Shown here in pieces: positions 34,419-42,549 of a stretch of 64,000 nucleotides of DNA (its first letter is position 1; each line of letters opens with the position of its first letter). Both the position numbers and the translations under genes were made by a program. Under the pieces are notes generated by a model. It was not told the origin of the DNA and made no database searches. It saw nothing but the letters and a program-made list of their open reading frames with translations. Source of the DNA: Desulfoprunum benzoelyticum (GTDB taxonomy: Bacteria; Desulfobacterota; Desulfobulbia; Desulfobulbales; Desulfocapsaceae); NCBI RefSeq assembly GCF_014201505.1, contig NZ_JACHEO010000010.1, positions 57,845-121,844 of the forward strand, in the 5' to 3' direction.

Positions 34419-35768
34419 ATGACACTGTCGCCGGGAATCCTCAACATCCTCATCGTTGATGATGAGATCAATATCCGTAAGACGCTTGCCTACTGTCTGG
34501 AGACGGAAGGGCACTCCGTTGTCGCCGTCGCCGATTCCCAGGGAGCGCTGAGGGAGGCGAAACAGCGGTCTTTCGATATCGCCTTTATCGATCTCCGGCT
34601 GGAGGGAGAGGATGGGATGGATCTCATCCCCCCATTGCTGGTCGAGTCGCCGTGGCTGAAGATCGTTGTCATCACCGCCAATGCGACGATCGAGACCGCC
34701 GTCGAGGCGATGCGGCGGGGGGCAGCCGATTATATCGAAAAACCGTTCACCAGCGCCCAGGTGCGCCTGCTGATTCGGACCCTCGGGCACATTCGCGATC
34801 TGGAAAACGAGATCACGGTCCTGAGGGAAGACCGGCGGCGGTTTGCGCCCGAGGTCCTGCTGCAGAGCCGGAATCCGCAGATGCTGAAGATCATCGACAT
34901 GCTGTACAAGGCCGCGGCCTCCGAGGCCATGATCCTGCTGCGCGGTGAGAGCGGCACCGGCAAATCGGTGTTCGCCAGGACCATCCACGGCTGGAGCCGG
35001 CGGGCGAAAAAGCCGATGATGATCGTCTCCTGTCCTGCCGTACCCTCGGAACTGCTCGAGAGTGAGCTGTTCGGTCATGCCAAGGGGGCCTTCACCGGGG
35101 CGGTGAAGGAAAATCCAGGTCGTATCGCCGCCTGTGAGGGCGGAACGCTGTTTCTGGACGAGATCGGCGACATGGCGCTGCCGATCCAGGCCAAACTGCT
35201 CCGCTTCATCCAGGACAAGGAATACGAGCGCCTGGGGGAGACGCTGTCGCGCAAGGCAAACGTCCGCATCATCACCGCCACCAATGTCAACCTTGAACAG
35301 CGGGTTGCCGAAGGGCGGTTTCGGGAGGATCTTTTCTACCGGATCAATGTCATCAGCGTCAACGTCCTGCCGCTGCGCGAACGGCGCGACGATATCATGC
35401 CCATCGCCCGGGATTTCTGCAAGTTCTTCAGCCTCGCCAACCATAAGAATATCGAAGGATTTGATGAGAGGGCCGAGCGGGCGCTGCTGGAGTATTCCTG
35501 GCCCGGCAATGTCCGGGAATTGCGCAACGCCATCGAGCGGGCGGTGATCCTCGGCAGCGGCGACCGGATAACGGAGGATGATCTGCCGGAAAGCATCGTC
35601 CCCGCGATCGCCTTCCCGGGAATCGGAGATGCGGTGCCGTTGGCGACGATCGAAGAATTGCATATCAGAAAGATCCTCAAAAAGTCTCCTTCCATCCAGG
35701 AAGCGGCCGGCACCCTCGGCATTGACCAGGCCACCCTGTGGCGACGCAGGAAGGCCTACGGCATCTGA
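34419..35768 (+). CDS. Sigma-54-dependent response regulator, NtrC/AlgB type
   Basis: 449 residues. N-terminal REC (LIVDDEINIRKTLAYCL; IDLRLEGEDG with phospho-Asp; VITANA; YIEKPFT). A central AAA+ domain has Walker A GESGTGKSVFA, the sigma-54 contact loop GAFTGA and Walker B GTLFLDEIGDMAL. A Fis-type helix-turn-helix ends the chain (SIQEAAGTLGIDQATLWRRRKAYGI). It is paired with the downstream KinB-like kinase, 183 bp away, as in AlgB/KinB systems. A 19 bp palindrome lies in that gap, above a sigma-54 promoter, and is the natural binding site. Control of the kinase gene and the second NhaD module is inferred. Confidence 0.93.
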   Translation: MTLSPGILNILIVDDEINIRKTLAYCLETEGHSVVAVADSQGALREAKQRSFDIAFIDLRLEGEDGMDLIPPLLVESPWLKIVVITANATIETAVEAMRRGAADYIEKPFTSAQVRLLIRTLGHIRDLENEITVLREDRRRFAPEVLLQSRNPQMLKIIDMLYKAAASEAMILLRGESGTGKSVFARTIHGWSRRAKKPMMIVSCPAVPSELLESELFGHAKGAFTGAVKENPGRIAACEGGTLFLDEIGDMALPIQAKLLRFIQDKEYERLGETLSRKANVRIITATNVNLEQRVAEGRFREDLFYRINVISVNVLPLRERRDDIMPIARDFCKFFSLANHKNIEGFDERAERALLEYSWPGNVRELRNAIERAVILGSGDRITEDDLPESIVPAIAFPGIGDAVPLATIEELHIRKILKKSPSIQEAAGTLGIDQATLWRRRKAYGI

Positions 35769-35781
35769 GCTCATTCCCTTC

Positions 35782-35800
35782 ATCTTGCAAATTGCAAGAT
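35782..35800. promoter_or_regulatory. 19 bp perfect palindrome, probable enhancer site
   Basis: ATCTTGCAA-A-TTGCAAGAT, a perfect dyad around one base. Its centre is about 118 bp upstream of the start expected from the sigma-54 promoter at 35883, a typical distance for an NtrC-family activator site. Confidence 0.65.
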
Positions 35801-35882
35801 TCCCTGTTCCCCGACCTTTCAAACTGCACGACGCAACGCCACTATGGCGTATATTCATCCGTAAATTCAACGACATAAATTT

Positions 35883-35898
35883 TGGCACGCCATTTGCG
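35883..35898 (+). promoter_or_regulatory. Sigma-54 promoter of the KinB-like kinase gene
   Basis: TGGCAC-N5-TTGCG: the -24 element is the exact consensus and the -12 element has TTGC. Transcription would start near 35909, some 40 bases before the kinase ATG. No other strong promoter is seen before the second nhaD, so the transcript may run into it. Confidence 0.78.
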
Positions 35899-35950
35899 TG
35901 GAGAGTGGTGTCAGAACGCTGCCAGCCGTGGCTGAGCAAAGGGCCATCCA

Positions 35951-37816
35951 ATGAACTTGAAGAAAAAGATCCTGATCGGCTATGGAGTCGCCTTTTCACT
36001 GATGGGACTTGTCGTGACCTGGGCGATTATCAATCTCTGGTCTCTTGGCAAAACCACCGATGCGATCCTGCGTGATTATTACCGCAGCATCCTGGCGGTG
36101 GAGAATATGCTCGACGCCCTCGGGCGGCAGGACAGCGGCGTTCTGCTGATGGTCATGGGGGATACCCGTAAAGGTGTTTCACAGTATCGTGAAAATGAGG
36201 CCATTTTTCTTGAATGGCTGGGGCGGTCGAAGGACAGTATCGCCGTCAAGGGCGAACTGGAGGCCGTCCAGGCCATTCAGGCGAACTATGGGGAGTACCG
36301 TCGCCGCTCCCAGCTGTTGACCGATATGCCGGACCCTGAGCGGGCTTCTCTCCCGGAGACGCTCAAAATATACCGGGAGTCGATCCTGCCGGTGTTCAGC
36401 CAGGTGAAGGCCACCTGTATCGAACTGCGGACGATCAACGAGAAGACGATGTATGCCGTCAGCGAAAAAGCGCGACGGGTGGCGAAGCAGACCATCTGGT
36501 CGACGATCATGGTCGCCTCGATCGCCTCGGTCCTGGCCCTGTTCTTCAGCCTGGTCTTCGCCGAACGGCTGGTGCTGCCGCTGCGGCGGTTTGTCGAGGC
36601 GGTCAGGAAAATTTCCGCCGGAGAGTTCTCCGTTGAGCTTTCGGTCGAAACCAGAGACGAACTGGGCGAACTGGCCCTGGAATTCAATCGGATGACAACC
36701 GAACTGCGGCGATACCATATGATGAACGTCGATCGTATCGTCGCCGAAAAGAACAAGGCCGATGCCATCCTGGCCAGTATCGAAGACGGTCTCGTGGTGT
36801 TCGATACCGATCAGCGGGTGACCGGCATCAACCCCGCCGGGCGCCGTATCCTCCGCGTCGAGCCCCAGGGGCAGGATCTTTTGTATTGCGAGCAGATTCT
36901 GCCGGTTCGCACTGTCTGCGAGGTCGTCGCGGCGACGATCAGCTCCGGCAGTCAGCCGGAAATTGCCGATGACCGGCGGATCATCACCCTGAGCTGCGGG
37001 GCGGAGACCCGGCATTTTCTGTTTTCGGCGACGGCCATCGGACAGAAGGATCAGAAACTTACCGGAGTGGTCCTGCTACTCAAGGATATCACACAGTTAC
37101 GGGAATTCGAACGGCTGAAGAGCGAGTTTGTGATGGCCGCATCGCATGAACTGCGGACCCCGCTCACCAGCCTGGGGATGAGCATCGATCTCCTCATCGA
37201 GCATGCCTCCCGCTACCTTCCCGAACGGGAGAAGGAGCTGCTCCAGGCGGCCCATGACGAGGTGTATCGCATGAAGGCCATGGTTCATGATCTTCTCGAT
37301 CTGTCGAAGATCGAGGCCGGCAGGATCGATCTCGAATTCGAAAGTGTCCCGGTCGCGCTGTTGTTCGACAACGCCCGGGAAATTTTCAGGGGACAGATCA
37401 ACATGAAGCAGATACGGCTGCAGATTGCCGATGTCGGGCATCTTCCCCAGGTCCGGGCCGATACCAACAAGATTGTCTGGGTGCTGTCGAACCTTGTTTC
37501 CAACGCCCTCCGTTATGTCGAGGAAGGGGGATACATCCGGCTCGCGGCAGAGATGATCGGCGATTTCATCCACCTTTCCGTCGAAGACAATGGGGTTGGG
37601 ATTCCAGCTGAGTACCAGTCCCGGATCTTCCAGAAATTCGTGCGGGTCGACAAACAGGAGAGCGGCAGAACCGGGTTGGGACTGGCGATCTGCCGGGAGA
37701 TTGTCCGCGCCCATGGGGGAACGATCTGGGTCAAATCCGATCCGGGGCAAGGCAGTGTCTTCACCTTCACCGTACCAATCGCCGACCCGGGTGGGGTGAA
37801 ACGGAAATCTGCCTGA
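35951..37816 (+). CDS. Membrane sensor histidine kinase, KinB-like
   Basis: 621 residues. Membrane helix 1 at about 5-28, a periplasmic helical sensor domain (residues 30-175, KinB-type pattern SILAVENMLDALGRQDSGVLLMVMGD), helix 2 at about 180-200 and HAMP (LRRFVEAVRKISAGEFSVEL). A PAS domain follows (DAILASIEDGLVVFDTDQRVTGINPAG), then HisKA with H in AASHELRTPL, then HATPase with N box LVSNALRYV, G1 VEDNGVGIP and G2 GRTGLGLAICREI. It should phosphorylate the NtrC-type regulator encoded upstream and possibly the REC-only proteins. The ligand is unknown. Confidence 0.93.
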   Translation: MNLKKKILIGYGVAFSLMGLVVTWAIINLWSLGKTTDAILRDYYRSILAVENMLDALGRQDSGVLLMVMGDTRKGVSQYRENEAIFLEWLGRSKDSIAVKGELEAVQAIQANYGEYRRRSQLLTDMPDPERASLPETLKIYRESILPVFSQVKATCIELRTINEKTMYAVSEKARRVAKQTIWSTIMVASIASVLALFFSLVFAERLVLPLRRFVEAVRKISAGEFSVELSVETRDELGELALEFNRMTTELRRYHMMNVDRIVAEKNKADAILASIEDGLVVFDTDQRVTGINPAGRRILRVEPQGQDLLYCEQILPVRTVCEVVAATISSGSQPEIADDRRIITLSCGAETRHFLFSATAIGQKDQKLTGVVLLLKDITQLREFERLKSEFVMAASHELRTPLTSLGMSIDLLIEHASRYLPEREKELLQAAHDEVYRMKAMVHDLLDLSKIEAGRIDLEFESVPVALLFDNAREIFRGQINMKQIRLQIADVGHLPQVRADTNKIVWVLSNLVSNALRYVEEGGYIRLAAEMIGDFIHLSVEDNGVGIPAEYQSRIFQKFVRVDKQESGRTGLGLAICREIVRAHGGTIWVKSDPGQGSVFTFTVPIADPGGVKRKSA

Positions 37817-37914
37817 TTCGCAGGCCGCTTTTCTGCTGCACTACCGGACAAAGAGCCGAGTTGTAGGAAGAGATTTCAATATACAGGTAAACGTTTAATA
37901 AAAAAGGAGTAGTC

Positions 37915-39201
37915 ATGATTTCCGCCCTGATCCTCATCTTTGTTCTGGCTTACGCCTGCATTGCCCTCGAGCACCCGATCAAGGTCAACAAATCGGCCTC
38001 GGCGCTGATCGGCGCCGGTCTATTGTGGACGGTCTATGCCCTGATGAGCGGCGACACCCACAAGGTCACCGAAAACCTCCATGAATCGCTGGCTGCAACC
38101 GCCCAGATCATCTTCTTCCTGATGGGGGCGATGACGATCGTCGAGGTCGTCGACGCCCACAACGGTTTCCAGGTCATCACCTCGCGGATCAAGACCACCA
38201 GGATCACCTCGCTCCTCTGGCTGGTCGGGTTCGTGACCTTCTTCCTCAGTGCGACCCTCGACAACCTGACGACGACGATCGTCATGGTGTCTCTGATGAA
38301 GAAACTGCTCGACCGTCACGAGGACCGGCTGTTCTTCGCCGGCGTCATCGTCATCGCCGCCAATGCCGGCGGGGCCTGGTCGCCGATCGGCGACGTGACG
38401 ACGACGATGCTGTGGATCGGCGGCCAGATCACGACGACGGCGATCATCAAGGGCGTGTTCCTGGCCTCGCTGGCCTGCCTGATCGTGCCCCTGATTTTCC
38501 TGACCTTCACTCTGCGCGGCAAAGAAGTCGTCGCCCCGAAAAGCGGCACCTGCGGCCATGGCGTCGAGACCACCAGTTTCGAGCAGAACCTGATGTTCTG
38601 CATGGGGGTCGGCGCCCTGATCAACGTCCCGATCTTCAAGACCATCACCCACCTGCCGCCGTTCATGGGGATCCTCTTCGGCCTCGGCGTCATCTGGCTG
38701 GTCGGCAACATCGTCCATCGCAACACCCATGAGGATAAAAGACGGCACCTGCGGCTGGTTTCGGCCCTGAGCCGCATCGACATGGCCAGCATCGTCTTCT
38801 TCATCGGCATCCTGCTGGCGGTCGCCGTCCTCGAGCATACCCACATTCTCACTGCCCTGGCGAGCTGGCTCGACATGGCGGTCGGCCGTCAGGATATCAT
38901 CGTCACCCTGATCGGCATTCTCAGCGCCATCGTCGACAACGTGCCGCTGGTCGCCGCCTCGATGGGGATGTACGACATGGCGGTCTACCCGCAGGACAGC
39001 TTCCTCTGGGAGTTCATGGCCTACTGCGCCGGGACCGGCGGCTCGATGCTGATCATCGGCTCGGCGGCCGGTGTCGCGGCGATGGGGCTGGAGAAGATCC
39101 ACTTCTTCTGGTACGCCCGCAAGATCGGGGCGTTGGCCGCCCTCGGCTATTTCTCCGGAATCATCGTGTACATTGTCCAGTACAAGTTGATGCACGGCTG
39201 A
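37915..39201 (+). CDS. nhaD: NhaD-type Na+/H+ antiporter, copy 2
   Basis: 428 residues from ATG 37915 with AAAAAGGAG upstream. It is the same protein as copy 1 with about 13 substitutions, mostly conservative and clustered (VPLIFLTFTLRGKEVV in place of VPLLLLTFVLRGKEVI). All signature segments (LDNLTTTIVM, NAGGAWSPIGD, DNVPLVAASMG) are unchanged, so both copies should transport. The upstream 98 bp share nothing with the leader of copy 1 beyond the ribosome site, so the copies have different promoters. It follows the KinB-like kinase gene on the same strand. Confidence 0.93.
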   Translation: MISALILIFVLAYACIALEHPIKVNKSASALIGAGLLWTVYALMSGDTHKVTENLHESLAATAQIIFFLMGAMTIVEVVDAHNGFQVITSRIKTTRITSLLWLVGFVTFFLSATLDNLTTTIVMVSLMKKLLDRHEDRLFFAGVIVIAANAGGAWSPIGDVTTTMLWIGGQITTTAIIKGVFLASLACLIVPLIFLTFTLRGKEVVAPKSGTCGHGVETTSFEQNLMFCMGVGALINVPIFKTITHLPPFMGILFGLGVIWLVGNIVHRNTHEDKRRHLRLVSALSRIDMASIVFFIGILLAVAVLEHTHILTALASWLDMAVGRQDIIVTLIGILSAIVDNVPLVAASMGMYDMAVYPQDSFLWEFMAYCAGTGGSMLIIGSAAGVAAMGLEKIHFFWYARKIGALAALGYFSGIIVYIVQYKLMHG

Positions 39202-39303
39202 GATCGGATTGACGGAATGGCATACTATGTCATGGCGAGTCCGGCGGAGTATTGCGGGCTTGGTCATGGCAGCGAGAATAATTGAATCAAGAGAGGAGCT
39301 GAG

Positions 39304-39744
39304 ATGGCGGAAGAATTGAAGGCCAGGGTGCTGCTGGTGGACGACGAGGAGGATTTTCTCACGATGTTGGCCGAGAGACTGGAGAGCCGGGGATTGAACG
39401 TCACCACCGCCACCAGTGGCGAGAGTGCGCTGGCCAGCGTCGAGGGGCAGGAGTATGACCTGATCGTCCTCGATCTGGCGATGCCGGGGTTTGATGGCAT
39501 AGAGACCCTGAAACGGATCAAGGCCAGACAGCCGGAGGCCGAGATCATCATGCTCTCCGGCCAGGGCTCGATCCGGACCAGTATCGAGGCGATGAAACTG
39601 GGGGCCTGCGATTTCCTGCAGAAGCCGGTGGATATCAATGAACTGATGGGCAAGATCGGCGAGGCCAAGGAAAAACGGATGCTGATGCTGGAAACGAAGA
39701 GCATCGCCGAGATCGAGAAGATCCTCCATACAAAGGGTTGGTAG
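39304..39744 (+). CDS. Single-domain response regulator (module copy 2, first REC)
   Basis: 146 residues from ATG 39304, GAGAGGAG upstream. A REC-only protein like its copy-1 relative: VLLVDDEEDF, LIVLDLAMPG, MLSGQGS and FLQKPVD. Differences cluster after the phospho-site (FDGIETL in place of IDGLETL) and in the beta5-alpha5 face (ACDFLQKPVDINELMGKIGEAKEKRMLMLETKSIAEIEKILHTKGW). That face is the usual partner-contact surface, so the copies may have begun to specialise. Confidence 0.92.
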   Translation: MAEELKARVLLVDDEEDFLTMLAERLESRGLNVTTATSGESALASVEGQEYDLIVLDLAMPGFDGIETLKRIKARQPEAEIIMLSGQGSIRTSIEAMKLGACDFLQKPVDINELMGKIGEAKEKRMLMLETKSIAEIEKILHTKGW

Positions 39745-39821
39745 AAAGCACGTAGAGATTCCGGTCCTGGTGGCCAGCGGATCAAGAGATAGAGCAACAA
39801 ATTCATAGAAGGAGAAACATT

Positions 39822-40361
39822 GTGAGCACGGAAATTCAGACGGTGCGTGACATCATGCTCCCCCTCTCCGGCTTTCCCTGCATGAAGGAAAGCGGGACGG
39901 TGCAGGAGGCGATCCGGCAGCTGCGGTCGTTCTGCCCGCTCGGCAGCACCGGCCCCTGCGGATTCAGCGAGCTGATGGTTGTAGACGACCAGGGCGGCCT
40001 GATCGGCCGGGTCACCCAGCAGGGGATTCTGCGGGTCCTCTTTTCGACCCTGCTCGACCCGATCGATATCAAACCTTTCGAGGGCAGGACGGCCGAGTAC
40101 AGTGATCTCACGACTCTGCTGAACGGGGTGCTGATCAATGAAGGGGTCAACCACCTCAATGCATCGCTGACGAAGGTCATCGAAACGAGGATCCGGGTAT
40201 TGCCGGCGTCCACCGACCTGATTCACGCGATGTCGGTCATGGTGATCAGCAGGGAAACGGTGCTGCCGGTCGAGGAGAACGGCAGGCTTGTCGGCGTGAT
40301 CCAACTGGCGGAGGTCTTCGGGGCCCTCGGCGATCGGCTCATCGCAATGAACAGCAAATAG
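39822..40361 (+). CDS. CBS-domain protein (module copy 2)
   Basis: 179 residues from GTG 39822, with the same AAGGAGAAACATT leader as copy 1. Two CBS motifs, as in copy 1. Substitutions are concentrated in the linker (LDPIDIKPFEGRTAEYSDLTT) and in ETRIRV, while the CBS motifs themselves are unchanged. The Cys-containing loop (CPLGSTGPCGF) is kept. Nucleotide binding is expected from the family. Confidence 0.88.
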   Translation: MSTEIQTVRDIMLPLSGFPCMKESGTVQEAIRQLRSFCPLGSTGPCGFSELMVVDDQGGLIGRVTQQGILRVLFSTLLDPIDIKPFEGRTAEYSDLTTLLNGVLINEGVNHLNASLTKVIETRIRVLPASTDLIHAMSVMVISRETVLPVEENGRLVGVIQLAEVFGALGDRLIAMNSK

Positions 40362-40379
40362 CAAAAGAGGATGGAGAAT

Positions 40380-41858
40380 ATGTCATCAACATACGTGGAG
40401 GCGGCGGAGGCCAAGGCCCCGTTCGACTGGAAAAGGGTGTTCTTTCTGGTCCTGGGAGTCGTGCTGTTCGGTATCATCTACTATTCCCCGCCCTGGCCGG
40501 ATGCGATCGACCCGATGGGCAAACACTTCACCCTGTCGGCCGAGGGCAAGGGGGCCCTGGCGGTCTTCGCCCTGGCCGCGACCTGGTGGATCTTCGAGGT
40601 ATTGCCGATCGGCGTCACCGGCATCGCCATCGGCGTGGCCCAGGCGATGTTTCTGATCCGCAAGCCGGAGGTGGCCTTCAAGGATTTCATGGATCCTTCG
40701 GTCCTCTTCATCTTCGGTTCGATCGTCATCGGTCTGGTGTTCACCAAGAGCGGGCTGACGAAGCGGATGGCCTACAAGATGCTGGCGATCGTCGGTGAAA
40801 AGACGAGCATGATCTATCTCGGCTGCTTCGTCATGACCGCGGCCCTGACCCACCTGATGGCCCATACGGCGGTGGCGGCGACGATGTTCCCGCTGCTGAT
40901 GGCGATCAACGCTTTCTACTCCGACAGCGATCACCCGACGAAGTTCGGCAAGGGCCTGTTCATCGGCATGGCCTATGTCGCCGGCGCCGGCTCGATCATC
41001 ACCCTGCTCGGCGCCGCCCGCGGCGCGGTGGCGATCGGCTTCTTCAAGGAGATGACCGGCAAGGAGATCAGCTTCTTCGAGCTGTCCTACTACATGGCGC
41101 CAGTCGGCTGGCTGATGGTCTTCCTGATCTGGGGCTTCATCATGCTGGTCTGCAAGCCGGAAAAAGCGGTTATCCCGGGACTCAAGGAGAAGGCGAAACG
41201 GATGTACACCGAACTGGGCGGCTGGAACCGCAGGGAGATCCTGACCCTGGTCATCACTTTGTCGGTCATCCTGCTGATCGCCCTGAAGAACTGGGTCCCG
41301 GCCCTGAAGACCGTCGACAAGACCGCGATCCTGCTGTCGTCGACCCTGCTGTTCTTCATCTTCAACATCCTCAAGGTCGAGGATCTCGAGGATATCCCCT
41401 GGAACATCATCCTCCTCTTCGGCGGGGCGATGTCGATCGGCTTCTGCCTGTGGCAGACCCATGCCGCCGAATGGATGGCGGTCAACTGGCTGCAGCTGTT
41501 CAAGACCGCCCCGGCGGTCGTCTTCATCCTCGGCATGGCCTTCTTCGTCATGATCATGACGAACTTCATCATGAACGTCGCCGCGATCGCCATCTCGCTG
41601 CCGGTGGCCCTGGTCATCGCCCCCTATCTCGGGGTGGCCGGCGAGGTCATTTTCTTCTCCGCCCTGATGACCGCCGGTATGCCCTTTATCCTGCTGATCG
41701 GGGCGGCGCCGAACGCCATCGCCTACAACTCGAAGCAGTTTACCACCGGCGAGTTCTTCAAGTTCGGTATCGCCGCCAGCATCCTGCTGATGGTCGTCGT
41801 CTACCTGGCCGTGGCCTTTATCTGGCCGCTGATGGGGATGGAAGTGTTTCTGAAATAG
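40380..41858 (+). CDS. DASS/SLC13 family Na+-coupled anion transporter, copy 2
   Basis: 492 residues from ATG 40380, with the same leader as copy 1. About 20 substitutions relative to copy 1 by eye, mainly in the first helix (FLVLGVVLFGIIYYS), in FVMIMTNF and in the last helix (AFIWPLMGMEVFLK). The substrate and Na+ motifs (LTHLMAHTAVAATMF, LLGAARGAVAIGFF, GAAPNAIAYNSKQFT) are identical, so the substrate is probably the same. Differential regulation or affinity is a more likely reason for keeping two copies. Confidence 0.92.
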   Translation: MSSTYVEAAEAKAPFDWKRVFFLVLGVVLFGIIYYSPPWPDAIDPMGKHFTLSAEGKGALAVFALAATWWIFEVLPIGVTGIAIGVAQAMFLIRKPEVAFKDFMDPSVLFIFGSIVIGLVFTKSGLTKRMAYKMLAIVGEKTSMIYLGCFVMTAALTHLMAHTAVAATMFPLLMAINAFYSDSDHPTKFGKGLFIGMAYVAGAGSIITLLGAARGAVAIGFFKEMTGKEISFFELSYYMAPVGWLMVFLIWGFIMLVCKPEKAVIPGLKEKAKRMYTELGGWNRREILTLVITLSVILLIALKNWVPALKTVDKTAILLSSTLLFFIFNILKVEDLEDIPWNIILLFGGAMSIGFCLWQTHAAEWMAVNWLQLFKTAPAVVFILGMAFFVMIMTNFIMNVAAIAISLPVALVIAPYLGVAGEVIFFSALMTAGMPFILLIGAAPNAIAYNSKQFTTGEFFKFGIAASILLMVVVYLAVAFIWPLMGMEVFLK

Positions 41859-41871
41859 TCGGTATCGTTGC

Positions 41872-41908
41872 CCGGGAAGGGGTCAGGCTCTCACCCGCCC
41901 CTTCCCGG
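41872..41908 (+). terminator. Conserved GC hairpin between DASS and second REC (copy 2)
   Basis: An 11 bp stem CCGGGAAGGGG / CCCCTTCCCGG with a 15-base loop, at the same place as the hairpin at 33539. It is followed by only GTTT, so full termination is doubtful. Confidence 0.5.
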
Positions 41909-41984
41909 TTTCCCCACTGCTCCCCTGTCGCCGTATTGAGCCTGTTGCACCAGTCGAAAAAACATCCCGGTTAGGATCCACACA

Positions 41985-42356
41985 ATGAAAGTCCTGGTCG
42001 TCGACAACGAAGAAGGGTTTGCCTCGAGCCTGGCGGGTCACCTGCAGGGAAGAAAGATCTCGGCCGAAAGTGTCTATTCCGGCAGCCAGGCCTTGTCTGC
42101 CGTGCAGCACTTCAAGCCCGACGTCATGATCCTCGACCTGCAGATGCCGGATATGAGCGGCCTCGAAGTGCTGGCCCGGGTCAAGGACAGCGATCCGGCG
42201 ATCGAGGTCATTCTCCTGACCGGCAACGCCTCGTTCGATGCCGGCATCGCCTGTATGCAGCTTGGCGCCTTCGACTACATCTTCAAACCGGTGGACCTGG
42301 ACGAGCTGATAGCGCTGATCGGCGACGCGTATCAGAAAAAAATGAGGGAAAAATAA
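41985..42356 (+). CDS. Single-domain response regulator (module copy 2, second REC)
   Basis: 123 residues from ATG 41985. REC core: VLVVDNEEGF, VMILDLQMPDMSG (phospho-Asp), LLTGNAS and YIFKPVD. No output domain. It is homologous to the last REC of copy 1 but has many substitutions outside the motifs (SLAGHLQGRKISAESVYSGSQALSAVQHF), unlike the rest of the module. No strong ribosome site precedes it; GGTTAGGA sits a little far upstream. Confidence 0.9.
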   Translation: MKVLVVDNEEGFASSLAGHLQGRKISAESVYSGSQALSAVQHFKPDVMILDLQMPDMSGLEVLARVKDSDPAIEVILLTGNASFDAGIACMQLGAFDYIFKPVDLDELIALIGDAYQKKMREK

Positions 42357-42549
42357 GGTGCCATCTTCGCTCTTCGACCCAACGGTCGGCCGGGCCGGTT
42401 CCGGCTTTTCCTTCTTCCTTTTCCGTCTTTAACCTTGCACCTCCCGTCTTTCTCTGATTTGCTAGCGAAGAACCCGGCAGTCCGGCTGATGGTGGAGTGA
42501 CCATCGTCAGCGCGCTGTTGCCCGATATTTCAGCTCCCTGTTGCTCGCT

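Larger units (their letters stand above)
37915..42356 (+). repeat. Duplicated module copy 2 (nhaD-REC-CBS-DASS-REC)
   Basis: The same five genes, order and spacing as 29578-34025, including the GC hairpin before the last REC gene. The two copies are separated by the activator and kinase genes. Confidence 0.95.
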
